Of a DNA stretch of 64,000 bases, positions 8,524 through 17,276 are shown one piece after another. Below the pieces are notes generated by a model. It was given only the letters and a program-made list of their open reading frames with translations. It had not been told where the DNA came from and did not search any database. Position 1 is the first letter of the stretch; every line of letters starts with the position of its first letter. The DNA comes from Variovorax sp. (GTDB lineage: Bacteria > Pseudomonadota > Gammaproteobacteria > Burkholderiales > Burkholderiaceae_C): positions 1 to 64,000 of the forward strand of contig JANXTS010000011.1 of assembly GCA_025352265.1 (NCBI GenBank). The letters run 5' to 3'. A program made the position numbers and the translations under genes.

Positions 8524-9546
8524 TCAGTCGAGCTTGATCTGGGCGGTCTGGATGACCTTGGCCCACTTCGCGGTCTCGGAGCGGATGTAGGCGTCGAAGG
8601 CGGCCGGCGTATCGGGGGCCGGCTCCACGCCCAAATTGCGCATGTTGGCCTTCAGCGTTTCGTCGGACAGCGCGGCGTTGATCTCGGCATTGAGCCGCGC
8701 GACGATGGGTGCCGGCGTGCCTGCCGGCGCCACGATGCCGAACCAGCCGGTCGAGTCGTAGCCCGGCAAGCCGGCTTCGGCTACCGTTGGCACGTCGGGC
8801 AGCATCGGCAGGCGCTGCGGGCTGGTCACGGCATAGGCGATCAGCTTGCCGGCCTTGATCTGCTGCAGCGCGGAGGGCAGATCGACGATGGCCAGCGGGA
8901 TTTGACCGCCCAGTGCATCCAGCGCGGCCGGACCGGACCCGCGGTACGGCACGTCGGTGAACTTGGCGCCCGCCATCTGCCCGAGCAGCGCGGCCGACAG
9001 ATGCATCGCGGTGCCGTTGCCGCCGTGGCCGATCGACAGCTTGGACGGGTCGGCTTTGGCCTCGGCGATGACCTCGCGCAGCGTCTTGGCTTTCATCGAT
9101 GGATGGCCGACGATCACGAACGGGATCGCCGCCAGCATCGCGACCGGCTTGAAGTCCTTGCCCGAGTTGAACGGCATGTTCGGATAGAGGCTGACGTTGG
9201 CAGACAGTGCACCAGCGGCGCCGAGGCCCAACGTGTAGCCATCGGCCGGCGCCTTCGCGACGATGCTCAGCCCGACGTTGCCACCCGCGCCGGGGCGGTT
9301 GTCGACGATCACCGGCTGGCCCAGCTTTTCGTTCAGGCGCGGCACGATCATGCGGAACACCGCATCGGAACTGCCACCGGGCGGAAAGGTAACGACCACG
9401 CGGATGGACTTGTTCGGAAAGTCTGCGGCGCTCTGCGCCGCGGCCGGCATTGCCGGTGCGAGCAGCGCGGCCAGCAAGCCCAGCCTGCCGAGGCAACCCA
9501 GGGTTACGGCTGTATTGCGAACGATGCCGCGGCGAATGCGCTTCAT
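8524..9546 (-). CDS. Bug-family (TctC-like) periplasmic solute-binding protein
   Basis: From ATG 9546 this is a 340-residue exported protein with a basic start (MKRIRR), a hydrophobic core and an AMPAAAQS cleavage region. The mature part begins with the family hallmark FPNKSIRVVVTFPPGGSSD, followed by KLGQPVIVDNRPGAGGNVG, and later PYRGSGPAALDALGGQI. Bug/TctC proteins bind carboxylates or related small molecules for tripartite TctABC transporters, though many have no adjacent TctA/TctB; none is present here. The frame is open further upstream, but that stretch contains a tandem repeat and no signal peptide. It is transcribed with the downstream monooxygenase and divergently from a LysR gene. 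Confidence 0.93.
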   Translation of the reverse strand: MKRIRRGIVRNTAVTLGCLGRLGLLAALLAPAMPAAAQSAADFPNKSIRVVVTFPPGGSSDAVFRMIVPRLNEKLGQPVIVDNRPGAGGNVGLSIVAKAPADGYTLGLGAAGALSANVSLYPNMPFNSGKDFKPVAMLAAIPFVIVGHPSMKAKTLREVIAEAKADPSKLSIGHGGNGTAMHLSAALLGQMAGAKFTDVPYRGSGPAALDALGGQIPLAIVDLPSALQQIKAGKLIAYAVTSPQRLPMLPDVPTVAEAGLPGYDSTGWFGIVAPAGTPAPIVARLNAEINAALSDETLKANMRNLGVEPAPDTPAAFDAYIRSETAKWAKVIQTAQIKLD

Positions 9547-9666
9547 TGGCGATGCTCCATTTGATTTGTCTCTTGGCTTGTTTCTTGGCTTGTCTCTGTC
9601 GCCATTGGACGGCAAGGCGATTCATTCGTAAATCAAAGAATTTCAAAGCAAATATCATGTTGTCTG
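9547..9666. promoter_or_regulatory. divergent regulatory region between LysR and Bug genes
   Basis: This 120-base divergent intergenic region should contain both promoters and the LysR operator. It is AT-rich close to the LysR start (around 9635-9660), with repeated TTTCAAAG/ATCAAAG-like words. Nearer the Bug gene lies a 12-base tandem duplication (9571-9582 and 9583-9594, 11 of 12 identical). I cannot identify a single clear T-N11-A operator. Confidence 0.5.
9571..9594. repeat. 12-bp tandem duplication
   Basis: Two adjacent copies of TCTTGGCTTGTT/C lie in the leader of the Bug-family gene. They differ at the last base only. They could mark slippage or an operator duplication; nothing further can be said. 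Confidence 0.7.
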
Positions 9667-10578
9667 ATGAATCCGAACTTCAGTCCCACCATCCGCCAAC
9701 TGCGCGCCTTTGTGCAGGTGCATCAACTGCGCAAGCTGGGCGCTGCGGCAGAAAAGCTCTTTGTCACGCAGTCGGCGGTGAGCATGTTGATCCGGCAGCT
9801 CGAGATCGGGCTCGGCGCGCGACTGTTCGACCGCACCACGCGGTCGCTGCAGCCGACCGCTGCGGGGACCGAGATGCTGGCAACGGCCGAGCGCATCCTG
9901 CGCGACGTCGATGCGCTGTCGCGCGGCTTCAAAGAGCTGTCGACGCTGGAGCGCGGTCGCGTCAGCTTCGCCATCACGCCGACGCTCGCCTCGTTCCTGT
10001 TGCCCAATGCCATCGGCGCTTTCGTCGCCGCGCATCCGCAAGTGCGCGTCGTGGTCGACGACTGCGCGCCGGAGCAGTTCATCACGCGGGTCATCGGCGA
10101 GCGGGTCGACTTCGGCATCGGTACGCCCGAGCGGCCGGGCGCCGAGGTCGACACGCAAACGCTGCTGCGCGACCACCTCGCGCTGGTCTGTCGGCAAGAC
10201 CATCCGCTGGCCGGCGCGCGCACGGTGCGCTGGGCCGACCTGGCCGGTCACCCCGTCATCACGACGCGCAGCGGCTATGGCATCCGGCCGTTGATCGACG
10301 GCACGGCGGCCGGCGCCGGTGTGGTCTTGAACGTGGTCAACGAGGTGTCGTTCATGTCGACCGCGCTGTGGATGACGGCTGCCGGCATGGGCGCATCGAT
10401 CATGCCGTCGGCCTTCGCACGGGCATCTGGCGATGCGTCGCTGGTGATCCGGCCGATCTCCGCGCCGCGGGTGTCGCGGGACATCTCGGTGGTGACCAAG
10501 CGTGGGCGTTCGCTGTCGGTGGCAAGCGAAAGCTTTATCGCAGCATTGCGCGGGGCGTTGAAACCAAAGGTCGGCTGA
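9667..10578 (+). CDS. LysR-type transcriptional regulator
   Basis: This 303-residue protein is a typical LysR regulator. The N-terminal winged helix-turn-helix covers residues ~6-65 (RQLRAFVQVHQLRKLGAAA, then QSAVSMLIRQLEIGLGARLF), followed by a linker helix and a periplasmic-binding-like effector domain (~90-295). It is divergent from the Bug gene and flavin monooxygenase and probably controls them in response to their substrate. ATG 9667 is the first start before the conserved helix-turn-helix; the preceding bases are AT-rich without a strong ribosome binding site. Its 3' end lies next to a decayed TMEM175 fragment, so it may sit at the edge of an inserted segment. Confidence 0.92.
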   Translation: MNPNFSPTIRQLRAFVQVHQLRKLGAAAEKLFVTQSAVSMLIRQLEIGLGARLFDRTTRSLQPTAAGTEMLATAERILRDVDALSRGFKELSTLERGRVSFAITPTLASFLLPNAIGAFVAAHPQVRVVVDDCAPEQFITRVIGERVDFGIGTPERPGAEVDTQTLLRDHLALVCRQDHPLAGARTVRWADLAGHPVITTRSGYGIRPLIDGTAAGAGVVLNVVNEVSFMSTALWMTAAGMGASIMPSAFARASGDASLVIRPISAPRVSRDISVVTKRGRSLSVASESFIAALRGALKPKVG

Positions 10579-10629
10579 AGGAAATCCGAGAAACCTTGGT
10601 AGCCGAAGCGCCCCACGCAACCGCCATGT

Positions 10630-10758
10630 TCACGTTGCCTGGTCGCACCGCACGAATCGCCCGTAGGTGCGCGCCAATGGCCCGGCGACAAGATTCAAGG
10701 TGAGCAAAGTCATTGCCACCGCGAAGATGCCGTCGGTAAGTGCTTCGAGGCGGTTCTT
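10630..10758 (-). pseudogene. remnant of a TMEM175/DUF1211-family membrane protein
   Basis: Between lysR and thiL the minus strand reads KNRLEALTDGIFAVAMTLL followed by TLNLV. This matches the first transmembrane segment of TMEM175-type (DUF1211) potassium channels, whose signature is (R)LEA(F)SDG(V/I)FA(I/V)A(I/M)TLL. The frame has a stop just upstream of this motif (an ATG-TAA pair) and ends in a TGA at 10630-10632 after about 42 codons, so only the first helix survives. Normal family members have about 200 residues and six helices per two repeats. The fragment is too short to be functional and is interpreted as the scar of a deletion. Confidence 0.65.
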
Positions 10759-10797
10759 CGGTTACATCGGCCGGCCGCTTTCGTCAGGTGTCGTTCG

Positions 10798-11772
10798 TCA
10801 GGCGAAGTGATCGAATGAAGTGAAGTGCTGTGCCACGGGCGCACCTCGTGCATCGACGATGCGCAGGCCTGGTTCGGCCTCGATGCGTCCGATGCGCGTG
10901 ACCGGCGTGGCCGCGACGACACCGGCTTGCAAGACTGCATCGCGTGCGAAAGAGGGCGCGGTGAACACAAGCTCGTAGTCGTCACCGCCGGAAAGTGCGC
11001 AGGTCCGCAGAACGTCGATGGCGAAGAGATCGGCCGTGCCTGGTGCATGTTTGTTGGCTGCGACGAGGGCGGAAGCGGCGTCGGCATCCAGCGTCGCACC
11101 GATGCGACTTGAAGCCAGGATGTGACCGAGATCGCCGATCAATCCATCGCTCACATCGACCGCAGCACTCGCGATGCCCCGCAGTGCGATGCCCAGCGTC
11201 ACACGCGGCGTGGGCTGCTCCATACGGCGCCGTGCCTGCTCGAACACTTCCGCACTCAGCGCCAGCGTGCCGCGAAACGCTTCGAGGGCAAGGCGCGCAT
11301 CGCCCAGTGTGCCGCTGACCCAGATGTCGTCGCCGGCCATGGCGCCGGAGCGCAGCAGCGCCTTGCCGGCCGGTACTTCGCCGAACACGGTGATGCAGAT
11401 GTTGAGCGGCCCGCGCGTGGTGTCGCCGCCGACCAACTCGCAAGCATGCGCGTCGGCCAGCGCGAACAGGCCGCGTGAAAAGCCGGCGAGCCATGACTCG
11501 TCGACGGTGGGCAACGACAGCGCGAGCGTGAAGGCGAGCGGTGCCGCGCCACAGGCTGCGAGGTCGCTCAGGTTCACGGCCAGTGCCTTGTGCCCGAGAC
11601 GCTCCGGCGCTACGGTCGACAGAAAGTGCCGCCCCTCGACCAGCATGTCGGACGACACGGCCAGCTGCATGCCCGGCGCCGGTGCCAACAGCGCGCAGTC
11701 GTCGCCGTTGCCCAGCGGCGATCGCTTCGCGGGCCTCGCGAAGTAGCGCTCGATCAGATCGAATTCACCCAT
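10798..11772 (-). CDS. thiL: thiamine-monophosphate kinase
   Basis: From ATG 11772 the protein has 324 residues, normal for ThiL, which phosphorylates thiamine monophosphate to thiamine pyrophosphate in the cytoplasm. The N-terminal MGEFDLIERYFARP, GNGDDCALLAP, SSDMLVEGRHF, DLAACGAAPLAFTLALSLP and ELVGGDTTRGP segments are all diagnostic, as are VDVSDGLIGDLGHI and LSGGDDYELVF. Aspartates in GDD, SSDM and GGDT bind the magnesium and substrate. It lies 13 bases downstream of the YbdK-type gene. The expected downstream partner pgpA is displaced by about 4 kb. Confidence 0.95.
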   Translation of the reverse strand: MGEFDLIERYFARPAKRSPLGNGDDCALLAPAPGMQLAVSSDMLVEGRHFLSTVAPERLGHKALAVNLSDLAACGAAPLAFTLALSLPTVDESWLAGFSRGLFALADAHACELVGGDTTRGPLNICITVFGEVPAGKALLRSGAMAGDDIWVSGTLGDARLALEAFRGTLALSAEVFEQARRRMEQPTPRVTLGIALRGIASAAVDVSDGLIGDLGHILASSRIGATLDADAASALVAANKHAPGTADLFAIDVLRTCALSGGDDYELVFTAPSFARDAVLQAGVVAATPVTRIGRIEAEPGLRIVDARGAPVAQHFTSFDHFA

Positions 11773-11785
11773 CGTCGCTGCCAGG

Positions 11786-12979
11786 TCAAGTGCCGGCGCG
11801 AAAGCGCAGCGACGCTTGGCGCACGACTTCTGCCAGCAGGCGCTCCTTGCCCTGCTTTTCGCGCAGCCAGCGCGCGTCGTTGCGGTTGGCCTCGACGCTG
11901 GTGCGCAGCTGGCCCAGCGCCTGCGTCGCATTGAGTGCTTCGCTGTGCCATTCGAGCTGCGTCATCGTCATCAGGATGTGGTCGCGCAACGGCATGTGCT
12001 CCCCGCTGGCCGGATCGACATACACCGCGTCGAGCCCGAAGCGGCAGGCCTGGAAGCGGTTGTAGGTATAGACCAGATAGTCGTCTTCGGTCGGCTCGAA
12101 CGGCTGCTCCTGCAGGAACCATGCAGCCAGCGATTGCACGTAGCCGGCAAGGGCTGCAGCACGCTCGATGGTGAGTGGTGTGTCGAAGACGCGAATCTCG
12201 ATCGTGCCGAACTCGGGCTTGGGCCGAATGTCCCAGTAGAAGTCCTTCATGCTGCGCACCACGCCGGTACGGGTCATGCGCTCGAAGTAGTTTTCGAACT
12301 CTTTCCAACTCAAGGTGAAGGGTGCACGACCCGACAACGGAAACGCGAACACCGAATTGAGTCGCGCCGAATCGAACTGCGTGTCTTGCCCCTGCACGAA
12401 AGGCGAAGAGGCCGACAGCGCGATGAAGTGCGGGATGTAGCGCGACATGCGGTGCAGCATGAGCAGCGCCGCGTCGGCATCCGGGCAGCCGATGTGCACG
12501 TGCTGGCCGAAGATGGTGAACTGCTTGCTCAGGTAGCCGTACAACTCGGACAGTTCGCGAAAGCGCGGCTTGTCGTAGATGCGACGCTCGTGCCATTGTT
12601 GAAAGGCATGAGTGCCGCCGCCGACCACCGCGATGTTGAGCTTGTCGGCATTGCGCACCAGCGCATCGCGAATGGGCGATAGTTGCGTGATCACGTCTTG
12701 TGCTGAGTGACAGATGTCGGTCGAGATTTCGATCATGCTCGACGTCATCTCGGGGACCACGCTGCCCGGCAACGGCGTTTGTGCCATCAGCCGCAGCATG
12801 TCTTCGGCGTACGGCGCGAGGTCGTAGTCGTGCGTGTTGACGAGCTGCAGTTCCAGCTCGACGCCGAGCGACAGCGCCTCCGACTTGTTGAAGGGTTCGA
12901 GCTTCACCACGCGCCCGGCCGGCGACTTGGATACGTCGGGCAGCGCGGGCAACGGGCCGCGGTTCAAATTGATGCTCAT
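11786..12979 (-). CDS. YbdK-type carboxylate-amine ligase (glutamate-cysteine ligase 2 family)
   Basis: The 397-residue protein from ATG 12979 belongs to the GCS2/YbdK family of ATP-dependent carboxylate-amine ligases. Recognisable blocks are [12 protein letters not shown] near residue 37, [14 protein letters not shown], the metal-binding [11 protein letters not shown], and [18 protein letters not shown]. coli YbdK has weak glutamate-cysteine ligase activity, but the physiological product in this group is uncertain. The start codon overlaps the stop of the upstream antiporter gene (ATGA), showing translational coupling, and thiL follows closely, so antiporter-ybdK-thiL form one transcript. 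Confidence 0.88.
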   Translation of the reverse strand: MSINLNRGPLPALPDVSKSPAGRVVKLEPFNKSEALSLGVELELQLVNTHDYDLAPYAEDMLRLMAQTPLPGSVVPEMTSSMIEISTDICHSAQDVITQLSPIRDALVRNADKLNIAVVGGGTHAFQQWHERRIYDKPRFRELSELYGYLSKQFTIFGQHVHIGCPDADAALLMLHRMSRYIPHFIALSASSPFVQGQDTQFDSARLNSVFAFPLSGRAPFTLSWKEFENYFERMTRTGVVRSMKDFYWDIRPKPEFGTIEIRVFDTPLTIERAAALAGYVQSLAAWFLQEQPFEPTEDDYLVYTYNRFQACRFGLDAVYVDPASGEHMPLRDHILMTMTQLEWHSEALNATQALGQLRTSVEANRNDARWLREKQGKERLLAEVVRQASLRFRAGT

Positions 12980-14268
12980 CGCTGCGTCTCCTCTGCCGTC
13001 ATGAACGCCTCGGGTGTCCACGGCTGCGAGCTTTCGCCGGCGCTGTGTATGGCGATGGTCGCCAGCACGGCGCCGAGCACTTCCATCAGCAGGATGGCGG
13101 GCAGCGCGACCTGGGTGATCATCGCGCCCAGCAACGGCGACGCGGTGACGAAGCCCGACGCGATCAACAGCGCGATCGACGACAGCGGCGACATCGCGCA
13201 GCCGACCCACAGCGCCTGTTTCCAGCTGGCGCCGCTGCCCGGGTTCGCGATAGCGACGCCGGCGATCTTGGCGGCAAAGCGCACGCTGATGACGGTGAGC
13301 ACCACGCTTGCCACCGGCAGGCTCCAGTCGGCTTGGGCGGCGACGATCGACACCAGCACGAACATCAACATGGTGAGCAGCGAAGCCGCGGTGCCCAACT
13401 GGCGCGGCCAGGCCCATGGCTTGGGGTTGAGTTGCTTCAGCAACACGCCGCCTATCAGCGCGGCCAGCGGTGCCGAACCGCCGATGTGCGCGGTAAGCGC
13501 CGCACCGGCCGCGATGATGGCCAGCAGCAAGATCGAGGTGTTCTCGCTAGTCGCGCTCATGAAACGCAGGGCCGACCGCAGCGCCAGCGCCATGACTGCA
13601 CCGACCACGAACGACAAGCCCAGCACGACCCCCACCGGATAGAGCTTTTGCACCAGCCCCTGCGGCGCACGCTCGATCAGGCCGGCCTGCGCATAGCCCA
13701 GCGCCAGCGCATAGAAGGTGTTGAGCGTGGCCAGTGTCATCGCCCGATCGGTGACCGGGCCGGAAGCGCGGGTGTCCATCAGCACGCGGCTCAGCACTGC
13801 GGGCGACGCGACGATGGCCATCAGCGCGATCGGGTTGGCAACCGGGTCCGGAAGGCCCAGCCAGTGCAGCGCCCAGAACACCCCGAAGTAGGTGAGCGAG
13901 GCTTCGAGGATGCTCTGCAGCAGCACCATCGGGTTGTAGCGAAACCAGCGCAACGGCAGGCGGCCCCCGGCTTCGAACAGCACGATCGCCACGCCGAGTT
14001 CCAGCAGGAACAAGCCGATGCCCTGGAGCGGCCAGAGCGCCCCCTCGAAGCCGGCAAACCCGACGATGGTGCCGACGATCGAGTACCCGACCACCTTGGG
14101 CATGCCTATGTAGCGCTGCACGAGGTGGCCCGCTGCTGCGGCGACCGCGATCAGCAGCGACCACAGCACGATCGGCAGGCCGGCCGTCGGACGTGCCCAT
14201 TCCGACCAGAAGCTCATGAGCTCGTTGGTCATTGAGGCGAAGGACGGGAGCGAAGAAAAGAAAGACAT
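12976..14268 (-). CDS. CPA2-type cation:proton antiporter
   Basis: About 430 residues with 11-13 hydrophobic segments and the Na+/H+ exchanger fold of Kef/NhaS-type CPA2 antiporters. Supporting blocks are [49 protein letters not shown] and [16 protein letters not shown]. The protein would exchange K+ or Na+ for protons at the inner membrane; no RCK/TrkA-N domain follows, so regulation by nucleotide binding is not evident. Two starts are possible: ATG 14268 or ATG 14232, neither with a strong ribosome binding site. The 3' end overlaps the next gene by four bases. Confidence 0.85.
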   Translation of the reverse strand: MSFFSSLPSFASMTNELMSFWSEWARPTAGLPIVLWSLLIAVAAAAGHLVQRYIGMPKVVGYSIVGTIVGFAGFEGALWPLQGIGLFLLELGVAIVLFEAGGRLPLRWFRYNPMVLLQSILEASLTYFGVFWALHWLGLPDPVANPIALMAIVASPAVLSRVLMDTRASGPVTDRAMTLATLNTFYALALGYAQAGLIERAPQGLVQKLYPVGVVLGLSFVVGAVMALALRSALRFMSATSENTSILLLAIIAAGAALTAHIGGSAPLAALIGGVLLKQLNPKPWAWPRQLGTAASLLTMLMFVLVSIVAAQADWSLPVASVVLTVISVRFAAKIAGVAIANPGSGASWKQALWVGCAMSPLSSIALLIASGFVTASPLLGAMITQVALPAILLMEVLGAVLATIAIHSAGESSQPWTPEAFMTAEETQR

Positions 14269-14314
14269 CATTGGAAAGACATCATCCGGCCGGATGCGGC
14301 GGCACCGCCACGAA

Positions 14315-14710
14315 TCAATGCAGCACGCGAGTGCTGGGCCGTCCGTCCGAATTCGCTTCCAGCACGAACATCGGTATGGGCACGTCAAAGCGGTCGCCGG
14401 CTTCGTTCACCACGAAGTAGCTGCCGTGCATGGTGCCGCTGGGCGCCTGCAACCGGCAACCGCTGGTGTAGCGAAACGACTCGCCAGGGGCCAGCAACGG
14501 TTGCTGACCGATCACGCCGAGGCCCTTGACCTCCTGCGCGTGGCCCGAGGCGTCGTTGATGAGCCAGTGGCGGGCAATCAGCTGCGCCGGAAACTCGCCG
14601 GTATTGGTCACCGTCACCGTGTAGGCGAAGGTATAGACATGGTCCTCCGCCGACGATTGCTCGGGTAGAAAACGGGGCTCGACCTTGACGGTCATCGGGC
14701 TGTCAGACAT
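14315..14710 (-). CDS. apaG: ApaG family protein
   Basis: From ATG 14710 this encodes 131 residues, the usual ApaG size, with a fibronectin-III-like beta sandwich. Diagnostic stretches are [35 protein letters not shown] and [20 protein letters not shown], then [20 protein letters not shown]. ApaG contains a GxGxxG-like turn, here in GLGVIG, and has been linked to Co2+ resistance and Ap4A metabolism without a firm biochemical role. It is divergent from rpe with 42 bases between starts, a gene pairing common in Burkholderiales. Confidence 0.93.
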   Translation of the reverse strand: MSDSPMTVKVEPRFLPEQSSAEDHVYTFAYTVTVTNTGEFPAQLIARHWLINDASGHAQEVKGLGVIGQQPLLAPGESFRYTSGCRLQAPSGTMHGSYFVVNEAGDRFDVPIPMFVLEANSDGRPSTRVLH

Positions 14711-14752
14711 GGCCCGATGGTAACTGTTGCCTGCTTTGCGACAATCTGCGCG

Positions 14753-15466
14753 ATGAGCACGACCCACCGCCAATTTCGCATTTCGCCTTCCATCCTGTCC
14801 GCCGACTTTTCGCGCTTGGGCGAGGAAGTTCAACAAGTCATCGCTGGGGGCGCTGACTGGATTCACTTCGATGTGATGGACAACCACTACGTGCCGAACC
14901 TGACCTTCGGCCCGATGATCTGCCACGCGCTCAAGCCGCACGCGAAAACTGCCGCCGGCGTGCCGGTCCCGATCGACGTGCACCTGATGGTCGAGCCGGT
15001 CGACGCGTTGGCCGCGTCGTTCGCGGAGGCGGGCGCCGATTTCATCAGCTTCCACCCGGATGCATCGCCGCACACGCACCGGAGCATTCAGGCGATCAAG
15101 GCGGCGGGCTGCAAAGCGGGGCTGGTGTTCAACCCGGCGCGTGGGCTCGAAGTGCTGGACTGGGTCATCGACGACATCGATCTGATCCTGATCATGAGCG
15201 TCAACCCGGGCTTCGGCGGACAGACCTTCATCGACACGACCTTGCGCAAGATCGAGGATGCGCGCAAGCGCATTGAGCAGAGTGGGCGCGACATCCGGCT
15301 CGAAGTCGACGGTGGCATCAAGGTCGACAACATCGCCAGGGTGGCGAGCGCCGGTGCCGACACCTTCGTGGCTGGCAGCGCGATATTCACCAAGCCGGAC
15401 TACGGCGCTGTCATTGCCGAGATGCGGGCCGAGCTCGCAGGTACCTTCCCTGCGCGGGATGAATAA
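14753..15466 (+). CDS. rpe: ribulose-phosphate 3-epimerase
   Basis: The 237-residue TIM-barrel enzyme interconverts ribulose 5-phosphate and xylulose 5-phosphate in the pentose phosphate pathway. Active-site elements are visible: [13 protein letters not shown] at the N-terminus, [20 protein letters not shown] with metal-binding His and Asp, [22 protein letters not shown] and [11 protein letters not shown] with the second catalytic aspartate. I chose ATG 14753 rather than GTG 14717 because the conserved protein begins just after it. The usual downstream gph and trp genes of Burkholderiales are not here; the next gene runs the other way. Confidence 0.96.
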   Translation: MSTTHRQFRISPSILSADFSRLGEEVQQVIAGGADWIHFDVMDNHYVPNLTFGPMICHALKPHAKTAAGVPVPIDVHLMVEPVDALAASFAEAGADFISFHPDASPHTHRSIQAIKAAGCKAGLVFNPARGLEVLDWVIDDIDLILIMSVNPGFGGQTFIDTTLRKIEDARKRIEQSGRDIRLEVDGGIKVDNIARVASAGADTFVAGSAIFTKPDYGAVIAEMRAELAGTFPARDE

Positions 15467-15481
15467 GCGGTTCGTGCCGGG

Positions 15482-15760
15482 TCAGCGGTCGCTGAGCTTG
15501 TCGTTGTAGACCTTGTCGGTGACTGGGCTGGTGCCGGTATCGACCAGGCCTCGTTCCAGGTCGGCGTGACCTTGTTTGCCGACGCGGGTCGGCTTCCCGT
15601 CGGCGCTGCTCTGGCTATCGGATGACTGGTCGCGTTCGCTCGGCAGCTTGGGTGCCGAAGTGCCATCCTGCTGCACTTTGGTCTTGCCGCTTTCGGCGTC
15701 TTCGACCGGTTCGGGCTGTACCGAATCGATTGCGGGCTGGGACGGTTTTTTGCTGGCCAT
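15482..15760 (-). CDS. small hydrophilic, probably disordered protein
   Basis: This 92-residue protein is made almost entirely of charged and small polar residues (many Ser, Gln, Asp, Lys and Pro) without hydrophobic core, cysteine or transmembrane segment, so it is likely disordered and cytoplasmic. It starts MASKKPSQPAIDSVQPEP from ATG 15760; an upstream in-frame GTG/ATG would add 11 residues. The character is that of stress-type small proteins, but no family is recognised. It sits convergently to rpe with a gap of 15 bases and divergently from the aspartoacylase-like gene. Confidence 0.6.
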   Translation of the reverse strand: MASKKPSQPAIDSVQPEPVEDAESGKTKVQQDGTSAPKLPSERDQSSDSQSSADGKPTRVGKQGHADLERGLVDTGTSPVTDKVYNDKLSDR

Positions 15761-15847
15761 GACGATGCTCCTGTATCGAACGATGTTTGTCATGGTGCTC
15801 GGCTGTTACCGGTAGGACCGCCCTGCCGGTGGCTGTAGGATCGTTCC

Positions 15848-16825
15848 ATGACCTCGCCCCACGTTGTTGTGCCGCTGCGAATCCACAGCTTCGAATCGAC
15901 CGCACCCGGCCCCCGGCTGATCGTCCTCGGTGGCGTGCACGGCAATGAAACCTGCGGCACCGCCGGCATCCACCGGGTGCTGGCCGAACTCGATGGCGGC
16001 ACGCTCGCCTTGCTGCGCGGTGCGCTCACGATGGTGCCGGTGGCCAATCCGCTGGCACGGCAACGGCAGCGGCGCGAAGGCGAGCGCAACCTCAATCGCC
16101 TGTTCCAGCCGAACATGGCGCCCGTCGACTACGAGGCGCGCATCACCAACCTCCTATGTCCGCTGCTAGACCGGCACGACGTGCTGCTCGACCTGCATTC
16201 GTTTCAGAGCGCCGGCGATGCGTTCGCGATGATCGGCCCGCGTGACAACGTGGGCGGGCTGGAGCCGTTTTCAAGAGCGTTCGAAGAGGGGCAAATGGCG
16301 CTCCGCATCGGCACCCCCTGTGTCGTCGAAGGCTGGCTCGACATCTACGCGGCCAGCTTGGCGTACCGGGCGGGCCTGCCTGGCGGTGCGCCGGTAAACG
16401 ATGCCGCGCTGGCGTTTGGCTGGGGCACCAACGAGTACATGCGCAGCCAGGGCGGTTACGGCGTCACGCTCGAATGCGGGCAGCACCTCGACCCGGCTGC
16501 GCCGCAAGTGGCGTACCGCGCAATCTTGTCGGCGCTGCGCACGCTGGGAATGATCGCGCCGGAGACGGCCCCGCCAGCCACGTTGCCGGCGCCGCCCGTG
16601 CTTCTCCGCCTGGTCAGCGTGACCGATCGCACGGACCAAGAAGACCGGTTCGTTCGCGAATGGGCCACCTTCGACGCGGTGGCACGAGGCGAGGCGATCG
16701 GTGTGCGCGAAGACGGGACCATGTTGCACGCCGAGCGCGATGGCTTCATCGTGTTCCCGAATGCCCAAGCGCTGCCGGGTACCGAGTGGTACTACTTCGC
16801 GGTCGAAAGCGACCGAGTGCTTTAG
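15848..16825 (+). CDS. succinylglutamate desuccinylase/aspartoacylase family hydrolase
   Basis: The 325-residue protein is a zinc-dependent M14-like deacylase. The first two zinc ligands lie in GGVHGNETCGT (H31, E34 by count), followed by NPLARQRQRREGERNLNRLF with the substrate-binding Asn-Arg pair typical of the AstE/ASPA group, then VLLDLHSFQSAG with the third ligand histidine. A C-terminal beta domain (from ~250) completes the fold. Family members remove acyl groups from N-acyl amino acids; the precise substrate is unknown because no arginine-catabolism (ast) gene is nearby. It ends just before the broken Ku gene. Confidence 0.88.
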   Translation: MTSPHVVVPLRIHSFESTAPGPRLIVLGGVHGNETCGTAGIHRVLAELDGGTLALLRGALTMVPVANPLARQRQRREGERNLNRLFQPNMAPVDYEARITNLLCPLLDRHDVLLDLHSFQSAGDAFAMIGPRDNVGGLEPFSRAFEEGQMALRIGTPCVVEGWLDIYAASLAYRAGLPGGAPVNDAALAFGWGTNEYMRSQGGYGVTLECGQHLDPAAPQVAYRAILSALRTLGMIAPETAPPATLPAPPVLLRLVSVTDRTDQEDRFVREWATFDAVARGEAIGVREDGTMLHAERDGFIVFPNAQALPGTEWYYFAVESDRVL

Positions 16826-16850
16826 CTGTCGCGAAATGGAGGATTCTCAA

Positions 16851-17276
16851 ATGCCCGACTCGAAACCCGCCCCGCGCGTACTCTGGAAAGGCGCCATCAG
16901 CTTTGGCCTTGTCCACATTCCGGTCGCCCTCTATTCCGCGACCACCGACAGCGGCATCGACTTCAATTCGCTCGACAAGCGCACGATGGACCCGGTCGGC
17001 TACAAGCGGATCAACAAGAAAGCGGGCAAGGAAATTGCGCGCGAGCAGATCGTCAAGGGCATCGAATACGAAGATGGCCAGTACGTCGTCCTGAGCGATG
17101 CGGAGATTTCTGCCGCCTACCCCAAGACCACGCAGACCATAGAGATCGAGACCTTCGTGCCGGGCTCGTATTGAATTTGCTGCGCTGGGGCACCGACATC
17201 CGCGCCTCCGGCAAAGGGAGTGCGCCGCCGCACCGCCTGAAGCCCTCGCTGGGCCTGGTCTCGGGCGCTACTGGAC
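16851..17276 (+). pseudogene. ku: broken Ku (non-homologous end-joining) gene
   Basis: From ATG 16851, with an AAATGGAGG ribosome binding site, the sequence encodes a textbook bacterial Ku N-terminus (RVLWKGAISFGLVHIPVALY, then YKRINKKAGKEI, GIEYEDGQYVVLSDAEI and IEIETFVPGSY). The frame stops at TGA 17172-17174 after 107 residues, whereas Ku normally has about 260-320. Immediately after, in the next frame (from 17174), NLLRWGTDIR resembles the later Ku segment xxNLLRWxxEIR, so some 60-70 codons of the core beta-barrel have been deleted and the remainder shifted out of frame and lost. The truncated product lacks the ring-forming and dimer parts. No ligD lies in the window. Confidence 0.8.

Noticed and set aside
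6900..8537. Long open frame opposite the flavin monooxygenase gene
   Set aside because: It is a high-GC mirror frame: residues are Arg/His/Val-rich with no motif, while the minus strand encodes a complete FAD monooxygenase.
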